A stretch of 64,000 nucleotides of DNA from Calendula officinalis (Eukaryota; Streptophyta; Magnoliopsida; Asterales; Asteraceae). Positions 1-10,712 of the stretch are shown here, one piece after another; the first letter of the stretch is position 1; every line of letters begins with the position of its first letter. The notes below the pieces were generated by a model. It did not search any database and was not told the DNA's origin. It saw only the letters and a program-made list of their open reading frames with translations. The stretch spans positions 30,837,966-30,901,965 of the forward strand of contig OY970830.1 of NCBI GenBank assembly GCA_963853835.1, read 5' to 3'. Both the position numbers and the translations under genes were made by a program.

Positions 1-473
1 ATAATTTTATGAGAAAATAGTATATTAATTGAAACCATTTTTTCGACCCATCTTTGAAAATTATTACTAAGTTTGAAGGTTATTGTTAAGATTTATTATT
101 ACAAAAGCCCGTCTAATAAGTTTTAAAATTAAAAAAAAAACAATTAGCCAATTAAATAAGAGTGAACAATAATATATATTATTATATTATGACAAATGTA
201 TTATTAGGGTAATACTCACCACTATAAAAGAACATATTTTTCCACATCAATATTATTTGCAGCAAAAAATTATAACTCACCACTATAAAGGAATATATAT
301 TTTCTTACAGATATATGATACCATAGTCATACCTCAACATGATGTAATTAAAAATTAGAAGTTAGACTTGATTCTAGGGATCCTTTTTATATGTAACAAA
401 GATTGATCAAAAAATGACCTCCAAAGCTGTTTAAATACATGCTTTTTTTTTTCCTATTGTCGTTTACTTAAAT
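1..473. other. AT-rich intergenic DNA, no gene seen
   Basis: No supported gene. The sequence is low-complexity and AT-rich, with no clear inverted or direct repeats. It ends where a hAT-like terminus begins. Confidence 0.5.
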
Positions 474-890
474 TAGGGATGTCAAATCGGGTTGTCGGGT
501 CTAGTTTGACTCTTATCGTATCAGGCCTATCGAGTTTGCAGTAAAAAAGATCAACCCACAACCCGACCCTAAAAGGAATCAGGTTGCTCGTGTTATGGGA
601 TTTTCGGATTAACCCGATCAGATTGGTCTTGTTACATAGTACAACTACTGAAAATAGTGATAATACAGACAAATTAAAAATATGGTACACGAAAAGTTTA
701 ATTTTTTTTGCTAATAAATGCAGTGAAAAATATTTAAACATCTAGAAAATGATATAACCTTTAACTTGTAGGAAGAAAATATTTTAAATTTTAAGGGAAA
801 AAACATTTAAATTTCATTCGTAACTAGTCGGGTTAACCTGAAACCCGATAAATGTAAGAAATCTTAACTGATGCCCAACCCAATGCCTAT

Positions 891-1153
891 TGTTAGGACC
901 AAAATTGTAATAGTTTTGACCTTTAAGTCCGTTAGTTAACAAGTTCCTTGTTAAGTGGTAGATGGTATAAATACATGTATGTTTGTCTTTCAATGAAAGC
1001 TTTCCCACACTTTTCAATACACATTTTTACTGAAAGTTCTCATTCTCTCTCGTTTCACACACTTACACCTTAAACACACACACTCACAAATTCTTCAATT
1101 TCTCTCTTGATTATCAATGGATTAGCTTGATCTCAGTGTTATACGATCTCTCA
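891..1153 (+). repeat. 5' LTR of the copia element
   Basis: 263 bp, TGTTAGGACC to CGATCTCTCA. A TATA box (tataaata, 966-973) is well placed to start transcription of the element. By eye it is identical to 7786-8048. Confidence 0.92.
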
Positions 1154-1155
1154 AT

Positions 1156-1166
1156 TGGTATCAGAG
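1156..1166 (+). promoter_or_regulatory. Primer-binding site (tRNA-iMet)
   Basis: TGGTATCAGAG lies two bases after the left LTR. This is the classic plant Ty1-copia primer site complementary to the 3' end of initiator methionine tRNA. Confidence 0.88.
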
Positions 1167-1610
1167 AAAAAACTCTCTGTGAGTGGATCCAAATTCAGCT
1201 TAATTTGATGAAGATCTGAGAAAGTTTGAAGAAAAAGTCGTTCGTCATTGAAAATTTAATGTTGTAAAATTTTTGTTCGAATTGAAGATTTGATCATGGA
1301 TTAGTGTTTCTCCAGTGTTTCTAAGCAAGATAGAATCAAGTTTCGATCCATTCCGTTAACAGATCACTTCAATTTCGTGATTTTGGTGAAAAAGTAAAAA
1401 GTTGAAAAACTTACTGTAAATCGAAGATTCGAAGCTTATATGTTATGGATTGAAGAAATTGATCGGATCAAAGTGTTAGAAATTGAATTTCGAACGTCTA
1501 GCAAAAAGAATCACTCAATTCGGTGAAGAAATGAGCTAAATTGAATTGAAAAGGTGAAGAAAAATGGCGTACGTAAGTATTTCGGCTTCTAATAACGAAG
1601 AACAAGTTCG

Positions 1611-1990
1611 GCCATTTGAATTCGGCCCGAAGTTGTTAGGCCCGAAGTTGTAGTTCGGCCCAAACAAGTAGTTCGGCCCGAAGTTCTGACTTGTAGAAGT
1701 TCGGCCCGAGTTTTAGCTTGTAGAAGTTCGGCCCAACAATCTTCGGCCCAGGTACTTAGTTCGGCCCGAAGTTCATTTTATCTGTAGTTCGGCCCAAAGA
1801 AGTTCGGCCCGAACTTAGGCCTAGTGAAGTTCGGCCCGAACTACTAATGAATCTCGGCCCAATATCGAACTTCCTGGCCCAATTCACCTAGTTCGGCTCA
1901 AGCTTTTACACCTAGTTTTTCACCTAGTTCTACACCCAGTTCGATCTACACCTAGTTCGGCCACTCTAATATTCACATAGTTCGGCTTCA
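1611..1990 (+). repeat. Degenerate AGTTCGGCCC motif array in the copia leader
   Basis: More than ten copies of TTCGGCCC / TTCGGCCCGAAG at irregular spacing of about 15-40 bp. The motif TTCGGCCCGAA is nearly self-complementary, so the RNA leader could form many small hairpins. It lies between the primer site and the ORF, where packaging signals are expected. Function is unknown. Confidence 0.75.
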
Positions 1991-3212
1991 AGACAGTCAA
2001 TCGTAAATCAACAACAATCTTCAACAATATCAACAACAATCGATCACCGATTCAATCAACACAGTTTCACAGTTCGGCACCAAGTAACGATCAACAAATT
2101 CGGCTTCCAAAAATCTGCAATCATCTCAACAACATTTCAACAAATAATTGATTTCAATCTCGTATACAACACATAATCGATTTTAAGATTCAGGTTCTTG
2201 AAATTCAGCTCAGTTCTTGAAGAATTCAGAAATTAAAATTCAGATTTTCGATCTTGTGAAATTGATTTCTGAAATTGAAATTGATCTCGGTTCCTCATCG
2301 TCACTATCATCTGCTCTATCAATTGAAATTGAAATTAATCTGAAATTCAGACTTTGATCTGATCTTCAACATCTTCTGTTCGCTCGTTTCAGACCTACGG
2401 CGTCGAAATTCACGATTTTCAAACCTACGGGGTCGATCGTCTCCATCAGTGTCTCGGTGTTTGGTGAAGAATCAGAATCTGTGTTATAATCTCGACAATC
2501 GATCTCAGTTGGTATCGATCTCTGCTTGATTGAATAAGAATCAAAGCTTTCGATCTCCGCATCTGCGTATGCGTCAAATTCACAGCGATACCCTTTGCAA
2601 CTGCGTTTGTTTGATCACAGCCCAACATTAAATTTTGATTTGGCCCAAATACTCAAGGCTTAAATCAAATTCTTGGTCCAAAAGCATATAAGCCCATATC
2701 GTTATTAAACCCAAACTCCACAATTTTTTTTTACGTCAACATTCAATTAAACCAATTAAACCAACATTAAAACCCATAAACCCATATTTGTTTTTAGTAC
2801 AATTAGCCCAATCAAAGGTATTAGCCCAAATTTAATTTGGGCCCAAAACTAAATCTCGATCAATTTTTTTTAAAAAACTACAAATTTTTTTTTTCCAACA
2901 ATCTATATTCTTTTTAATCAACAAAATATAATTTTTTTATATACTTCTAGTATGGTTTGATACTTCAAGTGTTAATTGAAGGGTTAATTGGACGAATTGT
3001 CATCAAATAAACATTTGACCACAAAATTTTTAAAATCAAACACCCATTTTGTCAAATAAACCTAATTTCTAATTGCTAGAATTTTTAGGTCCAAAATATT
3101 TTGTCATATCACTTTCACTTGATATTTGCACATTTTGAAAATAAAAGAGCTACAATGGATGACAATTTAATAAAATCACTTCTAAATAAAAAACAGGGAG
3201 CTAAAAGAGCAA

Positions 3213-4601
3213 ATGTCTAGTTTACAAACTCAACAATTACACTATCAAAAAGAAATTTCTGAATTAAAAGAATCAGTTGAGTTGTGGGAAACTACAAGTA
3301 CACACAATTATGCTTTATTTGAAAAATCGTTTTATGATAATGTTAAGAATCTCCGATTAAGTAATGACTACAAAGAAAAATTGGAGAAAAGTGAGAAACT
3401 AAATGAATATTTCAGAAATTGCAAAGTTGATATTTTAATTGATAAAGTTCAAACTCTTGAATCTGAAAATGCAAATTTCAAATCAAAAATTATAACTTTT
3501 GAAAAAGATTATGAAACAAAGCAACTTCAGATTGCTGAATTAACAAACAAACTTCATGACACAAATACTGTTAATATTTTGAGCATCGAAAAATATGATT
3601 CTGTTTGTGCTGAAAATTGTATTTTGACTGATAAAATCAAACTACTTGAATGTAATTTTGGATCTGATTTACAAAAACAAATCAATATTTTTAATATTGA
3701 GAAAACAAAATTGCTAGAGAAAATTACATCTCTTGAAACAGATCTTTCTTTGTCTCAAAATAAAAATGAAGGTTTGTTAATTAAGCAAGAAGAAAAATGT
3801 AAAATCTTTGACAACGACAAATCAGTTTTACAAACCAAAATTTTTGTATTAGAAAATAAAATTGATGAGTCACAAAAATCTTTTGATGAAGAGAAACTGA
3901 AGTTACAAATGCAAATTCAAAATTTAGAATCTAAATCAAAAGATTCTCCCTTAACAGCAACGAATAAATGTAAAACCTCAAGAATGTTTTCTCCTGTTAT
4001 GGCATATCGAGATGTATATACAATCAAGCAAACTGAGGTTAATAGAGGAAATTCTAAACTTAAACCGACATCACGAGTTAGTTCCTCTACCAAGCCTAAG
4101 CCTAGGAGATCCACGGTCCCGCCACACTCTGATAAGAAAATGACTGCTCTTAAACAAGTTATTAGAGGAAATTCCGCACCTAAAACTCCAAATAAATTAG
4201 GTTCCTCTTATAGACTTAAGCATTCTCAAGTGGATAAACCTAAACCATCAACCGTGTTGAAACATTCTACATCTTCAAAGATAATCTTTTCAAAAACTAA
4301 ATCGTTAAAATATTCAAGAAAAGATTTACTTTCATTGGCACCAACAACACCTTTTACTCAAGTGCCAAAAACATCTCCTGTTTATGTTTACAAAACATCC
4401 TCGATCTTAAAAGCTAAATGGGTTCCAAAAACTCCAACTTCTCAAATAATTCCCCGGAAATTATTTGAAAGTGAAACATCAAGTTTCAGTTTTTCTTGGA
4501 ACTCTCAATCTTTAAATCAAATCGATACAACTTATCGGTGGTTTAATTCCCACACTAACACTGTCGGACCCAAACAAAAATGGGTACCAAAAGTTGTTTG
4601 A
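3213..4601 (+). CDS. Coiled-coil, gag-linker-like protein of the non-autonomous copia element
   Basis: This 462-residue ORF is the only long reading frame of the element. Residues 1 to about 250 are Glu/Lys/Leu-rich with heptad spacing (e.g. KESVELWETT, TLESENANFKSK) and predict a long coiled coil. Residues about 260-400 are basic and Ser/Pro/Lys-rich. The C-terminal part has repeated WVPK motifs (KAKWVPKTPT and a final KQKWVPKVV). In plant copia polyproteins the KWVPK motif lies between the gag zinc knuckle and the protease. Here the ORF stops right after it, and no zinc knuckle or enzymatic domain follows. The ATG at 3213 is the first in frame. A short upstream ATG at 3154 in another frame ends just before it. 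It may serve as a structural gag-like protein or be a leftover. Function is not known. Confidence 0.7.
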   Translation: MSSLQTQQLHYQKEISELKESVELWETTSTHNYALFEKSFYDNVKNLRLSNDYKEKLEKSEKLNEYFRNCKVDILIDKVQTLESENANFKSKIITFEKDYETKQLQIAELTNKLHDTNTVNILSIEKYDSVCAENCILTDKIKLLECNFGSDLQKQINIFNIEKTKLLEKITSLETDLSLSQNKNEGLLIKQEEKCKIFDNDKSVLQTKIFVLENKIDESQKSFDEEKLKLQMQIQNLESKSKDSPLTATNKCKTSRMFSPVMAYRDVYTIKQTEVNRGNSKLKPTSRVSSSTKPKPRRSTVPPHSDKKMTALKQVIRGNSAPKTPNKLGSSYRLKHSQVDKPKPSTVLKHSTSSKIIFSKTKSLKYSRKDLLSLAPTTPFTQVPKTSPVYVYKTSSILKAKWVPKTPTSQIIPRKLFESETSSFSFSWNSQSLNQIDTTYRWFNSHTNTVGPKQKWVPKVV

Positions 4602-4618
4602 TTTGTTTTGCAGGAAAA

Positions 4619-4790
4619 TGACTTATACACAAAACGGTGTATAACTCGCACTTCAAGTAAAGGACTTATACACACTTCAGTGTATAACTCGAACCTCATC
4701 AGAATGACTTATATACACTTCAGTATATGACTCGAGCTTCATCAAATGACTTATACACAATGCAGTGTATAACTCGCTTTTCAACATTAT
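4619..4790 (+). repeat. Four tandem copies of a ~43-bp GACTTATACAC unit
   Basis: GACTTATAcACA recurs near 4619, 4663, 4705 and 4747. Each copy is followed by a GTGTATAACTCG-like block, so each unit holds a small inverted pair (TATACAC / GTGTATA). It lies directly after the ORF, where the protease and integrase genes would be in an autonomous element. Confidence 0.75.
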
Positions 4791-4901
4791 GGCTTTCAAG
4801 TACATCAGCTTGAAACCCGCTCCTAACCAGTTTTTCACATAAATGTATAAACTCTTTCCCATCCTTCTAAAACTGTATATTTTTCATTACTTTTATTTTG
4901 T

Positions 4902-4957
4902 CGAGGGGGAGAAATTTTAATTCTACGGGGAGAATTATTATTTCCAGGGGGAGAAAC
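4902..4957 (+). other. Internal polypurine-tract-like motifs
   Basis: CGAGGGGGAGAAA (4902) and CCAGGGGGAGAAA (4945) copy the form of the terminal polypurine tract. Similar GGGGGAG tracts recur near 5990, 6829, 6936 and 6989. Multiple tracts are known from SIRE/Maximus copia elements. Confidence 0.6.
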
Positions 4958-5035
4958 TTTCTTATATCAATACTTTTATACCCGTTTGAATTTTTTTTTA
5001 ATCGAACAATTTTTTTTATCAAACGACAATACCTT

Positions 5036-6640
5036 CCTATGGTTTGCTAGAACCGGCATAACCTTCCAAGGGAATTACTTTTTAGCCAAAATTGGTAAAT
5101 GTGAGGGTATATGTCTTAGGGTATAGATTTAGGTGAGTGCAAGGTGATGTGAAAACATGATAATATCAAGAAAACACACCTTTGAGTGCATCCAAACCGA
5201 AAATAAACCGGGCAACCTCACAAAATTGTGTTCATTCATGTGTTGAATGTATCACCAGACTTAACTGGCCCAGTCAAGCATTTGCACTCCACCACCAACC
5301 ACTCAGATTCCTCTTAATAGGAATTTGTTTCAATTCATCAGGGGACGTAGCACATAATCTATCGACTGCTCATTCGGAGTATGTTGGTATTGAAATTTAA
5401 CCTTCTGCCCCGGGTTACGTCTTCAATTGAATGCACAATGTGTCTAGGTCTCATTGACAAATATTTCCAATTTAGGACACATACACTATTGAATATGAAT
5501 CTCCGTGTATTCATCGGAACACTCATAGTGGCATCACAATCTGGTGTTTCACGAGGATTGAGTGGAAATCCTGCTAGAGCTAAAATTGCGCCAACTCTAA
5601 TCGCAGGTCACACATTTGAATCAATGGTTGTGCAAACGACTATCGATTCATACCGTGTGTTAACGGATACTCTATGTGAGTCCGGTATTTCCTCAATTGT
5701 TCAAGTTGCCGTGTCTAAATTTTTAAATCATAAAGGCAACAACTTATGCCGGAAACACATTTTCCGATGAAAAATCCATGTTATTCTTACAAAGTAATAT
5801 CATATATGCTGATAATTTGCACATGAGTGTTATAGTTCACTCTCAAATTACTCCTATGATCTGCTATAACCGGCATGATCTTCCCCAGGAGCCACCTACA
5901 ATATAGGACAATATGTAAGGGTACATAGGTCTAGGTGAGCAGAATCAAGGATCATGGGATCTTGATTGGGGTGCGCTGAGATAAAATTTGAGAGGGGGAA
6001 TGTAGTATGGGGTGCAATTCAGCTAAACATGGTAAAATGAAATGAGGGAGTAGTCAAAAAATGAAAAAGTAAGCTTGAGTGAGGAGGGTGTGACAGGGTT
6101 AAATAAAACGAAAAACCCTTTCTAAACTGATAAAAGCCGGGTAGCCACGTCTCTATCAGATTGCATGTGTTGCTCTCTGATATTGAAAAAGACATCATGG
6201 AACCCAGTGATGCAATGCACAACCCCCCCAGCTACTCAAGTATTTCTTAAAAAGTACTTGTTTCATTTCCACGGAGACTAGCTCATATGCTATCGACATC
6301 TCAATTGGAGATTGTTGATATTGAAACAGAGGACAAGTTTCTCCAGTCCTCGCCTTCGTTTGTCCACTAATTGAGTCTAGAACCGCAATACACTTTTAGG
6401 ACACAAGGCATAATACCAAGCTTATCTTTGTGATAAAGCCGGAACATTCATAGTGATACCAACGTTCTTGGTATTCCACGATGATTGAATGGAAATCCTA
6501 CCAGTGCTAACATCTATTCCAACACTGAACGTAGGTCACACAGTTTGTGTAACTGTTGTGTTAACGGGTAATCTATGTGATCCCGGTTTGCCCGACTTAA
6601 TTCGATCATTGCGATTAAATGCCAAATGATTTGATCGGAT
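5036..6640 (+). repeat. Imperfect ~0.8-kb tandem duplication in the 3' part of the copia element
   Basis: Two diverged units, about 5036-5770 and 5848-6640, share landmarks in the same order: CCTATG..TGCTA..ACCGGCAT, TAGGTGAG, TCATAGTG, a CACGA-GATTGA-TGGAAATCCT block, GTAGGTCACAC and TAACGG-TA-TCTATGTGA-TCCGG. Short open frames here are not conserved between the units, so the duplication looks non-coding. Confidence 0.7.
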
Positions 6641-7771
6641 ATCTACGTTATCAACTTTGATTCGGTTTTCGATAATACAGTATGATGTATATTGATTCAT
6701 TCAAAATATGAATATATCATTATTCATCATATTTGTATTCATGGGCTTAGAAGATTTTCTTCATTTCATCTCGACGAACTTCACATTTTTCATGATGATT
6801 CCGATAAATCTTAATCATCATGAGGGGGAGAAAATTTACTAAGAAGTTCAGTTTATGAAGAAAAATGCTTACAAGACTTAAGAAGATATATTAGCCCAGT
6901 TTACTCCACATCAAAAAGACACATGCACCGATTAAGGGGGAGTAAACAAGAAACCGAAGAAGATTTGTTGAAGTATAATTGTTTGTTCGAGGGGGAGCGC
7001 AAACTTCATCAACATTTTATCCCTAACAACAATTATCAATGATCATGAATCGACAAAGCCACAACTTCATCAAAAGACTTCCGCTACAAACAACTCTATC
7101 TTTCTATGGGTCTATAATTAGTCGATTTACATAAAGTATTTTGTGAAGAAAAAGAAACCGACTTATCTTCAGATATTTCTCACAAATTCTCAATCTTTTC
7201 ATTTCAAATCTTAAACTGACAAATCATTCTATCCAAACCACAAATTCACATCCTTATCCATTTCAAAATTTAACCGTTTAAATCTTTCTTTCCAAACTCC
7301 ATAACAACCATATCCATTCAAAAGCTTAACTGTTCTATTCTGTTGTTCATATCAAATACAAATTATCCACATTCATCCAAATCCTAAAAGTACATATCAT
7401 TTTTCCATTCATACAAAACTTATATACATACACATCCAAAACTTTGATTGACAAATCATTCAAAAAACATTATCTTTATATCCTCATCCTCTACCACAAA
7501 ATTCAAAAACAACTTCTCCATTATCTGAAAACCCAGTCAAATCCTTACTTAACTGATTTTCCTTTCCCAAAATTTACAAATCTTTAGTAAATCAGTTACA
7601 GGATTTTCTCACTCAAACAGTATCAACGAAAAACATATCCTCTTTGAGTATCTTAAACTTCCAGATTTCTGCAAATGTTTTGTTCTTGAAATACAGAAAA
7701 ATATTTTCTTGCCAAAGATAGATGATATCAAGAATCTGAAGTTTGAAGACTGGGATGAAGTATTAAAGATC

Positions 7772-7784
7772 AAAAAGGGGGAGA
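7772..7784 (+). promoter_or_regulatory. Terminal polypurine tract
   Basis: AAAAAGGGGGAGA ends one base before the right LTR. This is the expected priming site for plus-strand DNA synthesis. Confidence 0.88.
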
Positions 7785-7785
7785 T

Positions 7786-8048
7786 TGTTAGGACCAAAAT
7801 TGTAATAGTTTTGACCTTTAAGTCCGTTAGTTAACAAGTTCCTTGTTAAGTGGTAGATGGTATAAATACATGTATGTTTGTCTTTCAATGAAAGCTTTCC
7901 CACACTTTTCAATACACATTTTTACTGAAAGTTCTCATTCTCTCTCGTTTCACACACTTACACCTTAAACACACACACTCACAAATTCTTCAATTTCTCT
8001 CTTGATTATCAATGGATTAGCTTGATCTCAGTGTTATACGATCTCTCA
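7786..8048 (+). repeat. 3' LTR of the copia element
   Basis: 263 bp, reads as identical to 891-1153, and is followed by the second CCTAT target-site copy. Confidence 0.92.
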
Positions 8049-8171
8049 CCTATGTTGGGTCGGGTTAAAAACTCTGATAACATAAATCCGAATACACCCG
8101 ACCCGACTAGTATAATTGGAACCAAGTTCATGTTCAGTTAGGTTGACTCTTTTAACACCCCTAACTGTAAT

Positions 8172-8626
8172 GTAGAGGTATACTTAAAGAAGTTATTTTT
8201 CCTATGTGATCAACTGGGTAATCACCAACTGGTACTCGATAATCAAACTCATTGTTTAAATATTTTGACTGTTATCATCATGAAATATATAGCCCATTGT
8301 TAGCTTACTTCTTTGCTTTCCAGACTTAAACTCAAACTCGTATTTTACCCTGTTAGGGGTACTTTCTTTTGTTTGTTCGCTTTTTAAATCGTACCGAAGT
8401 GATCTTGAAATTATACAAATGTACATATCCTATATTGGACAAATAATGAATCTATAATGAGTTTATAAGAGTCCTCAAACTTGAACTATTGCAACCAATT
8501 GATTTTAGGTTGAAACTCCACAAACTTACATTTTGTATCTCCAAAATTCGTATTATTATCTATCGAAGTACATGACATATATTATTTGAATTACTGAAGG
8601 TAACACTAAAATCAATTTGAGTCTCA
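8172..8626. other. Intergenic, no gene seen
   Basis: AT-rich DNA between the hAT-like element and the putative Helitron. No reading frame or repeat structure stands out. Confidence 0.4.
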
Positions 8627-8730
8627 TCTTTACTATCTATAAAGCATTTAAACCTTTACTTAAATAGCCAGATGAAAATTCAGCCAAATACTTGCTATTT
8701 TCGGAAATTAATCATTTGCTTAAAAAAATA

Positions 8731-8797
8731 GCTTCTGCAGGGTTTCGAACCTGGGACGTTTAGGTTATTGCCATACGCGCTAACCAGCTATGCTAAA
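8731..8797 (-). repeat. tRNA-derived (SINE-head-like) sequence
   Basis: On the minus strand an A-box-like TAGCATAGCTGG is followed at tRNA-like spacing by a perfect B box GGTTCGAAACC. Acceptor-stem pairing is not evident and there is no clear poly-A tail, so this is a tRNA-derived repeat head and not a tRNA gene. Confidence 0.55.
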
Positions 8798-9005
8798 CAG
8801 CTAACTATTGGTTTCCTGAGAATTAACTGTTATGATAAACACCAGTCCCCAATGGCTAAAACCAACCGCCTCATGGGCCAGTGCATGGTCTTCCTGGTAC
8901 AACTCCCGATTTTTTCTTGGACGACTCCTCGATAACCTTAACAAACGACTCCTCGATTCCATTTCATCGGTTCCTTCAACTTTAAGCATGTGTGCCTAAA
9001 TAACC

Positions 9006-10707
9006 TGTAACGACCCGAAATTTGTAAATAAATAAAATATGTAAAAATATGATAATTATGGATAAATCATATAAAACACGTGGAAATTGGTTTCGTGTCG
9101 TTTGGACACCGTACGAGAAAGTTATGGGCAAAACCGGGTCGAGACAAAGTTGGAAAAGTGCAGCCCTGGCTGCACAGGGAGTTCGCGACGCGAACTAAGG
9201 ATCACGATCGCGAACTGATCACAGGGAGTTTGGCTATTGGTCGCTAAGTAGTTCGCGTCTGGGCAACGATCGCTAAGTATGGCCGAGTATGCAAAGTTAG
9301 CGACGCGAATTATGTTCGCGCCGTGAACTCTGGACGACCAGCATTAAAGACGGGTTGAGCTCATTAATTGCCATATCAAAACCCTAGTTTTCTCTCTTGG
9401 CGATTTTTGAGCATAGCATCTGGTTTGGGTTGATTTCTTCACAAATCTTTGGTAGATTTCACTCCTAGTGGAAGATTAAAGGTAAATATTCACTCTTTCA
9501 TCTTTGTAGCTCAAGATCTATGGATCTTGAAGCTAGGGTTTGAAACCCTAGTTCTTGGGTTGGTGATCTATGGTGAAATAAATGATGTATATACTTAATA
9601 GATGGTATATTAACAAGTAAAACAAGTGTATGATTTCGATTTGTAATAATCTTAAGGGTTGGTTAAACCTAGGGTTTGGTAATCACCATATTTGGGGAAA
9701 ATGAATTGATGGGTGTTATCTAGAGGTAGATGAACACATTGGTGGTAGTTTGTGATGATAATCTTGTTGTGATTATTGTATTAGGCTTTTGGTGACATTT
9801 TGGAAAGTCGGTGAAAGTGTGGAAGCAAGAGTATTGGTGTCAAGAACACGGTTTGAGCATCATATTGCTAAGGTGAGTACGTGTGGAACTTTACTGAGTA
9901 CATAGCCTATGAAATACATTTTTATACTTGTGTTACGGTCTATTTGCTTAATTGAATAGACTTATAGTTGTTTAGTTAGTTATGAATTATTGTTAATATG
10001 TAACTAACTGGTTTGATGATGAATGTGATAGCCGAGAACTAGTTTGATATAACCTTTGAGTTATGGTGAGAACGAGATGACGTGATGCTAGTTAGTTCGG
10101 GGGCAACCCGATAACTAGACATGGTGATGTTTCTAGCTAGTTCGGGGGCAACCCGATAGTTAGATAGGATAGTGTTTCCAGCTAGTTCGGGGGCAACCCG
10201 ATAGTTGGATTTAAGGGTGCTTTTAGCTAGTTCGGGGGCAACCCGATAGTTGGGCACGTTAGAGTTGCTAGTTAGCTCGGGGGCAACCCGATAACTAGAT
10301 ATGTGTTGCTAGGAAAGCAAGGTTTGAAGCCACCATAGGGTGACTATATAGATGGATGATATTACTTGTTTGTTGATTACTTGGATAAACGATTATTATT
10401 ATTAATGGGTCTAAACCCACGTAACTCACGAGACGTTTTTGTCTCACGTACTCCTTGTCTTGTTTTGCTATGTACTCAGGTTCGGGATCGAAGGCTTAGG
10501 TACGCATGGATAGAGATGCGGGACCTAGAATAGAAGAGCACTAGATTGGATTTAGTCTTAGCTTGGTTATGATCTATTTTGTAACACCTACTTTTATACT
10601 CTGATTTCATACCAAGGTTTTTGTAAATCCAAATTTGGGGATGTTCTTCTATTTATAAAAATGTTTTATTTTGGCCAATATTTTGAATCAAAAATTGAGG
10701 TGTTACA
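9006..10707 (+). mobile_element. Solo LTR of a Ty3-gypsy-type retrotransposon
   Basis: 1702 bp starting TGTAACGACCCG and ending GAGGTGTTACA. It is flanked by a perfect 5-bp duplication TAACC (9001-9005 and 10708-10712). There is no internal coding region and no second LTR, as expected after LTR-LTR recombination. The TGTAAC...GTTACA ends and the length resemble LTRs of large plant gypsy elements such as the Tekay/Del group. That lineage call is inference. Confidence 0.88.
10086..10310 (+). repeat. Five-copy 45-bp tandem repeat inside the solo LTR
   Basis: The core CTAGTTCGGGGGCAACCCGA recurs with an exact 45-bp period, the TTCGG (last copy CTCGG) at 10096, 10141, 10186, 10231 and 10276. GGGG / ACCCGA gives each unit local hairpin potential. 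Because 45 is a multiple of three it creates a false minus-strand ORF with 15-residue repeats. Confidence 0.9.
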
Positions 10708-10712
10708 TAACC

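Larger units (their letters stand above)
886..8053 (+). mobile_element. Complete non-autonomous Ty1-copia retrotransposon (LARD-like), recent insertion
   Basis: The element proper is 891-8048 (7158 bp). It has 263-bp LTRs starting TG and ending CA, and a perfect 5-bp target duplication CCTAT (886-890 and 8049-8053). A primer-binding site complementary to initiator Met-tRNA follows the left LTR, and a polypurine tract precedes the right LTR. The LTRs read as identical, so the insertion is young. The 6.6-kb interior has no protease, integrase, reverse transcriptase or RNase H motif in any frame. The only long ORF is at 3213-4601. Several GGGGGAG tracts inside resemble the multiple polypurine tracts of the SIRE/Maximus lineage, so that lineage is the best guess. 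It must be mobilised in trans. Confidence 0.9.
474..8163. mobile_element. hAT-like non-autonomous element, split by a copia insertion
   Basis: The left end reads TAGGGATGTCAAA and the right end reads TTTTAACACCCCTA, which are inverted to each other. The flanking 8-mers acttaaat (466-473) and actgtaat (8164-8171) match at 6 of 8 positions, so they are probably a decayed hAT 8-bp target duplication. Removing the copia element at 891-8048 and one CCTAT copy leaves a body of about 530 bp, rich in CGGGTT / AACCCG subterminal motifs and without coding capacity. The family assignment rests on terminal form and duplication length. Confidence 0.6.

Noticed and set aside
5182..5770. 72- and 129-codon frames in the copia element
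   Set aside because: They are not kept open in the second copy of the duplicated region and show no domain.
8731..8797. A functional tRNA gene (also considered at 16574-16655 and 26496-26567)
   Set aside because: A and B boxes are present but no acceptor stem or full cloverleaf could be drawn, so they were kept as tRNA-derived repeats.
10039..10257. Minus-strand protein with 15-residue repeats (YRVAPELA)
   Set aside because: It is an artefact of a 45-bp tandem repeat inside a solo LTR.
10086..10310. CRISPR-like array of evenly spaced repeats
   Set aside because: The units are 45 bp in total with short, related links and lie in a plant LTR, so this is a tandem repeat.
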